NCBI GenBank assembly: GCA_002327885.1
Contig: DCUS01000169.1
Coordinates: 1-11,626 of the forward strand
Source of the DNA: Syntrophaceae bacterium UBA2208
GTDB taxonomy: Bacteria > Desulfobacterota > BSN033 > UBA1163
Length of the DNA: 11,626 bases
Direction of reading: 5' to 3'
Each line of letters opens with the position of its first letter. Within the stretch, counting starts at the first letter, position 1. The notes under the pieces are model-generated. The model had not been told where the DNA came from and made no database searches. It saw only the letters and a list, made by a program, of their open reading frames with translations. Below, piece by piece: positions 1-6,318 of this stretch. Both the position numbers and the translations under genes were made by a program.

Positions 1-55
1 ACAACCTGGTGTTTACGTTTAAGACGACATTCTAGATAAAAGGAGGGTTAGAATA

Positions 56-1420
56 ATGAAGATATGGAAAATATCAATGATTGTAATGGCATTAATAATC
101 GTCATGACCTGGGCACCAATTATATTTGGAGCGGTCAGTGCGGAAGAGGCCGCGAAACTCGGCAAGACATTGACGCATGTTGGGGCTGAAATGGACGGAA
201 ACAAAGAGGGAACAATCCCACCTTATACCGGTGGATTGACAAAAGCGCCCGCGAACTACAAACCGGGGTCCGGTGTGCGGCCAGACCCCTTTGCAGCAGA
301 GAAGCCCCTATTTTCGATCAATGCACAGAACATGAGCCAGTACGCCGATAGGCTCACCGACGGTACAAAGGCCATGATGAAGAAATATCCGACCTTCCGC
401 ATCGACATTTACAAGACCCAACGCACGGTGGCGTATCCCGACGTGGTGATCAGAAACACAGCAAAGAATGCTCAAAGAGCAAAGACTTACAATGGCGGCT
501 TGTCCATAAGTGGCGCTCGCGCCGGTGTTCCATTTCCGATTCCGAAGGATGGCTATGAAGTAATGTGGAACCACCTTACGAGTTTTAGAGGCCGTGCTAT
601 TTGTTTTAGGATTCACGTTTTTGTTGCAGACAACAGCGGGAGGTTGATTCTCATGTCGGCCTATGATGCTTATGAAGAGTTTCCGTATTATGATGAAGAC
701 GAAACAAGATATGATGCAAATGTTTATTTCAAGACTAAGTGGGTTACCTTTGCGCCGGAGCGTAGGGTTGATGAGTCCGGCATTGTGATTGATAAGATCA
801 ATATGTATGAAGAACCGCGCATTGCCTACCAGTATCTTCCTGGGCAGCGTCGTTTAAAGCTCGCTCCGGAATTTTCATTCGATTGCCCGTCTTTTTCTAA
901 CGCAGGAACCGGCATCATGGACGAGTTCTATGGCTTCCATGGGTCGATGGAGCGTTACAACATGAAACTCATTGGGAAGAAAGAAATATATATACCTTAC
1001 AACACTTATAGGTTTTCCTATGCCCCAAAGAGGGAAGAAGTGTGCGGGCCGAGACATTTGAACCCTGATTATGTCCGTTGGGAATTGCATCGGGTATGGG
1101 TGGTGGAGGGCACGTTGAAGTCCGGCCAACGACATATTTACCCAAAACGACTATTCTATACCGATGAAGATAGTTGGAATGTATCGGTTGGCGAAGATTA
1201 CGATGCCAAAGGATACCTTGTTAAAGTTAACTTTCCTATGCAGGCCCCTTCCTACGATGTTCCCGCGTCTAATCCATCCTGCATGGTTGGTTATAATTTG
1301 AATAAAGGCATGTATCATTTAGACATGTGGCCGGGAGAGGACGGATATGTGCGGAACATTGAACCGCGTCCACAACGCGAATGGGCGCCCCAAACGCTCG
1401 TGGGGAGGGGTATTCGATAG
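56..1420 (+). CDS. DUF1329-family exported protein
   Basis: The 454-residue product begins with a Sec signal peptide (KIWK n-region, hydrophobic stretch about residues 6-25, probable cleavage after VSA at residue 29). The mature start, AEEAAKLGKTLTHVGAE followed by GNKEGTIPPYTGGL, matches my recollection of the DUF1329 N-terminal signature (LTPxGAExxGNxDGTIPxWTGGL). The next blocks, NMSQYADRLTDGTKAMMKKYP and the YKTQRTVAYPD stretch, also fit. The length is typical of the family. The family's role is not settled: it is predicted to act in the periplasm or at the outer membrane, and its genes are often found beside RND-type exporters of hydrophobic compounds or lipids. No such exporter is visible here. 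The start is supported by AAAGGAGG at 38-45, ten bases before the ATG. A 71-base gap separates it from the next gene. Family assignment is firm; function is unknown. Confidence 0.88.
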   Translation: MKIWKISMIVMALIIVMTWAPIIFGAVSAEEAAKLGKTLTHVGAEMDGNKEGTIPPYTGGLTKAPANYKPGSGVRPDPFAAEKPLFSINAQNMSQYADRLTDGTKAMMKKYPTFRIDIYKTQRTVAYPDVVIRNTAKNAQRAKTYNGGLSISGARAGVPFPIPKDGYEVMWNHLTSFRGRAICFRIHVFVADNSGRLILMSAYDAYEEFPYYDEDETRYDANVYFKTKWVTFAPERRVDESGIVIDKINMYEEPRIAYQYLPGQRRLKLAPEFSFDCPSFSNAGTGIMDEFYGFHGSMERYNMKLIGKKEIYIPYNTYRFSYAPKREEVCGPRHLNPDYVRWELHRVWVVEGTLKSGQRHIYPKRLFYTDEDSWNVSVGEDYDAKGYLVKVNFPMQAPSYDVPASNPSCMVGYNLNKGMYHLDMWPGEDGYVRNIEPRPQREWAPQTLVGRGIR

Positions 1421-1491
1421 TGTTCGACAAAGCAGGTGATAATGGCAGCAAGAACTTTTGACAGTACTTTGAGTCTAAAAAGGAGGGACGT

Positions 1492-2988
1492 ATGAAAAAG
1501 CATTATTTAATCAAAGTTGTTAGAATGTTTTTTTGTGTCATGTTTATTTGGGTTGCTTTGGAGTACTCGGAAAACATCGCCTTAGCTGACTCAAAAGGTT
1601 TAAAGGGCTTTCCTGATAACGCAGTGACCAGGGAAGCCTTACAGGTACAGAATCGCGGTTGCAATAGTTGCCATGGGAAGTCCATGACGAATAACCTGGA
1701 GAAGTTTAAGGATGGGGAACCTAAGTTACACATAATGGCAAAGACCGGCTACGGAAAACCTGAAGAAATCGGTCATTGTTTGAATTGTCACCAAGGCTTT
1801 CCTCTGGCCGGACCCAAACTAGCAGCCACTATCCATACTATGCATTATAAAGAAAAAACTGCATTTCAGGGCGATTGCTTCAGCTGTCATCACATCGATA
1901 ACAAAGGAAACTATGTAATGTGGGATGATATCAAGTACGAATTGGAGGTGTACGGTTATTCTGGTTATGATTCTAAGGATATTAGGCCAGTATTGGATAA
2001 GTGGGCTAAGGAAAGGGGATTCAATAAAGGTAACCAACTTGGTTTTACAATGGATAGTGCGCTCAAAGGAGATATGACTTTCTCCCAAGATGTGATCACA
2101 CCTGTAAAAGATATCTTTGCTATGCGTAACTTTGGCACGCCTCCCCCCATGAAACCAGAAGACTATTTGCTCACGATTAAAGGTTTGGTCAATAAGGAAA
2201 CCAAATATACTCTCAATCAATTAAAAAACAGAAAGCAGGCTGATTCTTATCTTACGCATATGTGTGGGAGTGTTAAACCTGGTACCCCGCAGATAGCCAA
2301 CTTGAAATGGTCCGGCGTGCCGCTCAAAGGTGTATTGGAGGAAGTTGGTGTTAAGAAGGGTGCCGACGCGCTGTATATCCATTGCTATGACGGCTGGGAA
2401 TACACTGTTCCATTAGTTAGAGCTTTAAACCCTAGGTCTTTGTTAGCATTGAAGGTTAATGATGAAGAATTAAGCGATTGGGAAGGCGGCCCCGTAAGAT
2501 TGGTCCCCATGGGGGGCCTCGGTTGGGAATTAGGGCTTAGGATTAAGTCCATAGAACTGATCGATGCTAAAAAGCAAAAGCAGGTCCCTCTTGCAATTGC
2601 AGGTGCGTCTCCAGAGGAACCATGGCAACAGGGCATAGGACCTAATTCGGGTTTTCTCGCCCCTGATTCAGGCACGCGTGTGAATCAGGGGGATCCAGTG
2701 ATAATAGAAGGATGGGCTTTTGCTAAAGGCGGAATTGATACAAGCCCTATTTCTAAAATTTACATCAGTGGTGATTACGGCACAAAGTGGCGGGCGTTTC
2801 CTGTAAAACCAGGCGATCCTGAAAGGTGGCAATACTGGAAGTTTAACTGGCAACCCCCGGGAAAAGGCACTTATCTATTAAAGGTAAAAACGATAGATTT
2901 AAAAGGCAGAATGCAACCGACAAAGTCATCTTATCCTTTTATGCCTGAACCTCAATTACCTGCGAATTTAGTAATCACCGTTGAGTGA
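1492..2988 (+). CDS. Triheme cytochrome c fused to a sulfite-oxidase-type molybdopterin fold
   Basis: The product has 498 residues. A Sec-like signal peptide (MKKHYLIKVV, then a hydrophobic core to about residue 22) is followed by three CXXCH haem-c sites at Cys57, Cys96 and Cys129. From about residue 222 the protein resembles the oxidoreductase molybdopterin-binding domain: DYLLTIKGLV; Cys258 in THMCGSV at the position of the molybdenum-ligand cysteine; WSGVPLKGVL; DGWEYTVPL; and GGPVRLVP. Residues about 395-498 resemble the Mo-cofactor dimerisation domain of sulfite oxidases (VIIEGWAFAKGG, ISGDYGTKW, WQYWKFNW). By family it would be a periplasmic oxidoreductase passing electrons through its own haems; the substrate is unknown. 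Oddities: the signal lacks twin arginines, and the RNH motif common in the family reads R212-N213-F214, so cofactor binding is uncertain. The start follows AGGAGG at 1481-1486 by five bases. Confidence 0.85.
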   Translation: MKKHYLIKVVRMFFCVMFIWVALEYSENIALADSKGLKGFPDNAVTREALQVQNRGCNSCHGKSMTNNLEKFKDGEPKLHIMAKTGYGKPEEIGHCLNCHQGFPLAGPKLAATIHTMHYKEKTAFQGDCFSCHHIDNKGNYVMWDDIKYELEVYGYSGYDSKDIRPVLDKWAKERGFNKGNQLGFTMDSALKGDMTFSQDVITPVKDIFAMRNFGTPPPMKPEDYLLTIKGLVNKETKYTLNQLKNRKQADSYLTHMCGSVKPGTPQIANLKWSGVPLKGVLEEVGVKKGADALYIHCYDGWEYTVPLVRALNPRSLLALKVNDEELSDWEGGPVRLVPMGGLGWELGLRIKSIELIDAKKQKQVPLAIAGASPEEPWQQGIGPNSGFLAPDSGTRVNQGDPVIIEGWAFAKGGIDTSPISKIYISGDYGTKWRAFPVKPGDPERWQYWKFNWQPPGKGTYLLKVKTIDLKGRMQPTKSSYPFMPEPQLPANLVITVE

Positions 2989-3030
2989 CCGGTGAAAGAT
3001 AAAGCAGCATTGGTTGTGGAGGAGGGACTT

Positions 3031-3099
3031 GTGAGGTTGTTCCTTTACATCTTGGTAGAGTGTACGATTGGTTTGTTGGTAAAGTCAGGTTTGCTGTGA
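3031..3099 (+). CDS. Candidate 22-residue hydrophobic small ORF
   Basis: A GTG follows GGAGGAGGG (3018-3026) by four bases and opens a 22-codon frame, MRLFLYILVECTIGLLVKSG plus two leucines, ending in TGA. The product would be a basic-hydrophobic peptide resembling the front of a signal peptide or a single membrane helix. The neighbouring reading frame continues at 3090-3119 with FAVTALSAQA, which looks like the end of a signal peptide with an AxA cleavage site. A frameshifted relic of an exported-protein gene is therefore as likely as a genuine small protein or leader peptide. Confidence 0.25.
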   Translation: MRLFLYILVECTIGLLVKSGLL

Positions 3100-3184
3100 C
3101 GGCACTTTCAGCCCAAGCTACACGTGTCATCGTAACAGCAATACGGTAAAGACGAGCTGAATCTAAAGGAGGAAAGAGTGTTAT

Positions 3185-3220
3185 ATGCCTTTGAATACAC
3201 CTGATCCAGCAAGCACATAA
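3185..3220 (+). CDS. Candidate 11-residue leader ORF
   Basis: An ATG twelve bases after a near-perfect Shine-Dalgarno (AAAGGAGG, 3165-3172) encodes MPLNTPDPAST and a TAA. A GTG at 3178 is better spaced (five bases) but gives only eight codons in another frame. The ribosome site is stronger than those of several genes in this window, yet there is little to translate. It may be a leader peptide or the start of a lost gene. No run of repeated or rare codons suggests attenuation. Confidence 0.15.
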   Translation: MPLNTPDPAST

Positions 3221-3313
3221 CAAGCCGTTGAAGTAAAGGTCAGACCCTTTTCAATAGCTGAAAAAGATTCTTAGCGATAATTATCTACGGAGTACCTTAG
3301 AGGAGATAAGATA

Positions 3314-5284
3314 ATGACAAACGGTCAATTCAAATATCTATTTAGTCCGTTCAAGATAGGAAATATCACTGTAAAAAATCGAATTATACAGACAGCCCAC
3401 AAAATCCTGCCATGCAGAGAAGGGGTTACGGGTGATCAGTACATTGAATACATGCGGGAGAGGGCAAAGGGTGGGGTAGGAGCCATCGTTACCGAAGTTA
3501 TGTCGGTACATCCAACCTCCGACAATTTCCCTGGGGTGCCCGGTGATGTCATGGCTTTTGATGAGAACGTTATACCTCAATTTAAAAAACTCGCTCATGC
3601 CATCCATGAATATGATGCCAAGATATTTGGTCAGCTTTCGCATGGGGGCCGCCAGGGGAATGAAGAAATTACAGGGCTTCCGGTTTGGGCGCCTTCAGCA
3701 ATCCCCGACCCAGTTATTCGACAAATGCCCAAGGAGATGGAAATTGAAGAGATTAATGAACTTATAGAGGGGTTTGCTAAGGCTGCTAAAAACGTGAGAG
3801 AAGGCGGGCTTGACGGCGTGGAGTTATATGCATCAAGTGCCTATCTGATTGGGCAGTTTTTCTCACCAGATAGTAACCAGCGTAAAGACGAATTTGGTGG
3901 CAGTTTGGAGAACCGGATGAAGTTCTGTATTAACGTAATTGATCGGATCAGGGAGGTGGTGGGTAGTGATTTTGTATTAGGGATAAAGATTGGAGGGGAT
4001 GAATTAGTTCCAGGAGGACTGACACTAGATGATTTTAAGGAGATTGCAAAGCGGTTGGAAGCGACCGGAAAGATCGATTACATCACCGTTACTCCACTTG
4101 TAAGCTTTGTAACTTTTCAAATGATGGGTGGATTAGGAATGAGTGCTCCGCTTGGGGCCTGGGTTCATCAGTCTGCTGCAATGAAAGAAGTTTTGAGTCA
4201 TACGCCCATTGTTACGAATGGACGAATTAAAGATCCGATCCAAGCCGAGAAGATCCTGGCCGATGGGCACGCTGATTTGATCGGCATGGCCAGGGCTCTC
4301 ATTAGCGACCCTGAGTTTGCAAATAAGGCCCGTGAAGGAAGGTCGGATGACATTCGAACCTGTCTTTCCTGTAATCTAGGCTGCTTCAAAAGGGTTTTTT
4401 CGAGCTTGCCTGGGACATGTATCCAAAATGCGGCTGTAGGCAGAGAAAAGGAGATAGGGATCATCGAGCCGGCAAAGACCAGGAAAAAAGTTATTGTTGT
4501 TGGTGGTGGGCCGGGTGGGATGGAAGCTGCACGGGTTGCCAGACTCAGGGGACATCGGGTAACCCTTTATGAAAAGGAAAAGGAATTGGGAGGGCAGGTT
4601 AACTTAGCTGCTAAAGTACCCAGTCGGCAAGAATTTGGGGACGTCACACGATATCTCGGCCAACAGGTCAAAAAATTAGGCGTCGAGATAAACCTTGCAG
4701 TAGAGGTTACTCCTGAAATGGTGAAGAGAGAGAATGCTGATGTGGTCATCATAGCGACCGGATCCACTCCATTCCTTCCTCCTATTCCAGGAGCAGATCA
4801 GGATAACGTGGTTAATGTGCGGCAGGTATTAAAGGATGAGGTAAAAGTGGGAGAGAACGTCCTCCTCATTGACGATGACGCTCACCATAAGGCTATCAAT
4901 ACTGCTGAGTACTTAGCTAATCAGGGGAAAAAAGTTGAAATTGTGACACGACTGCTTTTTGTCGGAATGGATATCGCGGCTTCTGGGTTGCTTTATCCTA
5001 TATATCAGAACCTACTTTCAAAAGGTGTTAAATTTACACCCCATACAATGGTGATTCAAATATCTGGAAATACGGTGACGGGTCTCAACGTCTATACTTA
5101 CGGCCAAGTAAATATTGAAGGAGTGGATACGGTAATATTGGCTACGAATGACCTGGCTGAAGACCTTCTATACCGAAGTTTGAAGGGTCAAGTAAAGGAG
5201 CTTTACAGAGTTGGGGATTGTGTGGCTCCCCGCAAGGTGATGAATGCTATTCACGAGGGGTATAATTTAGGAAGACTTATATAA
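3314..5284 (+). CDS. OYE/2,4-dienoyl-CoA reductase-like Fe-S flavoenzyme
   Basis: The product is a 656-residue cytoplasmic enzyme with the layout of FadH and trimethylamine dehydrogenase. An N-terminal FMN-binding TIM barrel (about 1-345: LFSPFKIGN, NRIIQTAH, DEFGGSLENRM, ADLIGMARALISDP) is followed by a [4Fe-4S] site, Cys350-x2-Cys353-x3-Cys357-x11-Cys369, with FadH-type spacing. A C-terminal FAD/NAD(P)-type Rossmann region opens with GGGPGG at 397-402; ATGSTPFLP and a late RVGDC motif support FAD binding. Lys30 stands where, from memory, trimethylamine dehydrogenase has the FMN-linking Cys30. Tyr172, Ser175 and Tyr177 occupy the barrel active-site segment. Its stop overlaps the etfA start by one base (TAATG), so it is probably an ETF partner that oxidises, or reduces, an organic substrate such as an enoyl compound or a methylated amine. 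The substrate cannot be read from sequence. AGGAG lies eight bases before the ATG. Confidence 0.88.
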   Translation: MTNGQFKYLFSPFKIGNITVKNRIIQTAHKILPCREGVTGDQYIEYMRERAKGGVGAIVTEVMSVHPTSDNFPGVPGDVMAFDENVIPQFKKLAHAIHEYDAKIFGQLSHGGRQGNEEITGLPVWAPSAIPDPVIRQMPKEMEIEEINELIEGFAKAAKNVREGGLDGVELYASSAYLIGQFFSPDSNQRKDEFGGSLENRMKFCINVIDRIREVVGSDFVLGIKIGGDELVPGGLTLDDFKEIAKRLEATGKIDYITVTPLVSFVTFQMMGGLGMSAPLGAWVHQSAAMKEVLSHTPIVTNGRIKDPIQAEKILADGHADLIGMARALISDPEFANKAREGRSDDIRTCLSCNLGCFKRVFSSLPGTCIQNAAVGREKEIGIIEPAKTRKKVIVVGGGPGGMEAARVARLRGHRVTLYEKEKELGGQVNLAAKVPSRQEFGDVTRYLGQQVKKLGVEINLAVEVTPEMVKRENADVVIIATGSTPFLPPIPGADQDNVVNVRQVLKDEVKVGENVLLIDDDAHHKAINTAEYLANQGKKVEIVTRLLFVGMDIAASGLLYPIYQNLLSKGVKFTPHTMVIQISGNTVTGLNVYTYGQVNIEGVDTVILATNDLAEDLLYRSLKGQVKELYRVGDCVAPRKVMNAIHEGYNLGRLI

Positions 5285-6318
5285 TGCGACTGAAACCAGA
5301 AGGTATATGGATACTTGAGGAGCATGATGACGAGGGGACGAAAAATATCACGTTGGAGTTGCTCAGCGAAGGTCAGAAGTTGGCCCGACGACTTAACGAG
5401 CAGCTTTGCGTTTGCCTTCTTGGTTCCCAGGTCGGAGGCTGTATTCCTACTCTAACTCAATATGGGGCAGAGAAGATATACCTTGTCGAGCATGAGTTGC
5501 TCTCGGAATGTAGCTTAGATGCGTATGCTTTCGTTTTAGGGGAGTTAATAAAAGAATATGATCCCTATATTTTAATGATGGGCGCTACTCCTTCAGGATC
5601 TGAATTAGCGCCAAGAATTGCTGCAAGATTTAAGCTTCCGTGCATAACGGAGGCAAAGAATATTACAGGACAAGAGGAGAATTTGCAGATAACGAAATCT
5701 GCGTATAACGATCAAGTCTATATAACGATTGATCCTCTTGCAAGAAGACCACTCATTGTGACCATGCCGCCTGGTGAGACAGATATTATAGAACCAAATA
5801 AACCCAGGGAAGTTGAAGTGATAAAAAAAAATGTCGAGATCCCAGCTGATATAATGCGCACTAAACGTAAGAGGATCATAAAAGGTGACCCAAGAACGAT
5901 CAGGCTTGAGGAAGCAGATATAATCGTCTCTTTAGGTAGAGGTGCAGGGAATGAAAGCCTGCCAATTCTTCAAGAATTGGCAGATGCGTTAGGTGCATCT
6001 ATAGGAGGATCGAGAGGGGCGGTCGACGATGGAATTATCAAGTTTGAGAGGCAGATTGGCATAAGTGGAAAGACCGTCACGCCAAGATTATTAATCGCCT
6101 GTGGTATTTCAGGAGCCCGTGAGTTTACTGCGGGAATGGAGAACTCCAATCTAGTGGCGGCTGTGAATATAGATCAGAAAGCCCGTATCTTTGATTATGC
6201 CAATTTGTGTATCAAAGGAGATCTTCGCATGATCATCCCACAAGTGATTGACAAAATTCAAATAGCCAAACAAAAAAGAGAGAAAGGACAAGTTTTAGGT
6301 CTTGATACCAAGTCGTGA
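5284..6318 (+). CDS. etfA: Electron transfer flavoprotein alpha subunit
   Basis: The 344-residue product is close to the usual ETF-alpha length. It carries electrons, as half of the ETF heterodimer, between flavin dehydrogenases and the membrane quinone reductase. The N-terminal half (WILEEHDDEG, LLGSQVG, YDPYILMMGATPSGSELAPR, then PLIVTMPPGE) is the alpha-type nucleotide-fold domain. The C-terminal FAD domain is clear: R219-G-A-G-N-E-S-L, ELADALGASIGGSRGAVDDG (231-250), SGKTV at 261-265, ACGISGA at 272-278, then AGMENSN and DLRMIIPQV. Two flavin contacts differ from the norm: Ser261 replaces the usual Thr, and Phe281 replaces the strongly conserved His of the GISGAIQH segment. AGGAAG at 5269-5274 lies nine bases before the ATG, inside the upstream gene. 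Its 3' end overlaps the next gene by 17 bases. etfB is not adjacent but follows that gene. Confidence 0.93.
   Translation: MRLKPEGIWILEEHDDEGTKNITLELLSEGQKLARRLNEQLCVCLLGSQVGGCIPTLTQYGAEKIYLVEHELLSECSLDAYAFVLGELIKEYDPYILMMGATPSGSELAPRIAARFKLPCITEAKNITGQEENLQITKSAYNDQVYITIDPLARRPLIVTMPPGETDIIEPNKPREVEVIKKNVEIPADIMRTKRKRIIKGDPRTIRLEEADIIVSLGRGAGNESLPILQELADALGASIGGSRGAVDDGIIKFERQIGISGKTVTPRLLIACGISGAREFTAGMENSNLVAAVNIDQKARIFDYANLCIKGDLRMIIPQVIDKIQIAKQKREKGQVLGLDTKS

Larger units (their letters stand above)
2989..3313. other. 325-base intergenic region with leader-like or relic elements
   Basis: No gene of normal size fits here. Seen directly: a purine-rich GGAGGAGGG at 3018-3026 before a 22-codon frame; an AAAGGAGG at 3165-3172 before frames of 8 (GTG at 3178) or 11 (ATG at 3185) codons; an imperfect inverted repeat around GGTC-A-GACC at 3235-3250; and the AGGAG (3301-3305) serving the next gene. 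No convincing -35/-10 pair was found, although the long gap makes this the likeliest place for the promoter of the downstream operon. It could be a leader region or the remains of a decayed gene. Confidence 0.5.

Noticed and set aside
1458..1463. TTGACA resembling a -35 box before the triheme/molybdopterin-fold gene
   Set aside because: No -10-like hexamer lies at 16-18 bases; that position is the Shine-Dalgarno itself.
2975..2995. TCACCG/CGGTGA inverted repeat spanning the stop of the triheme/molybdopterin-fold gene
   Set aside because: Only six base pairs with a nine-base loop and no T run; too weak to call a terminator.
3120..3127. ACACGTGT palindrome in the intergenic region
   Set aside because: Eight-base palindromes occur by chance, and nothing around it extends the symmetry.
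3276..3281. GATAAT as a possible -10 box for the operon
   Set aside because: The hexamer 17 bases upstream (AATAGC) does not resemble a -35 box, and better ones are misplaced by 3-5 bases.
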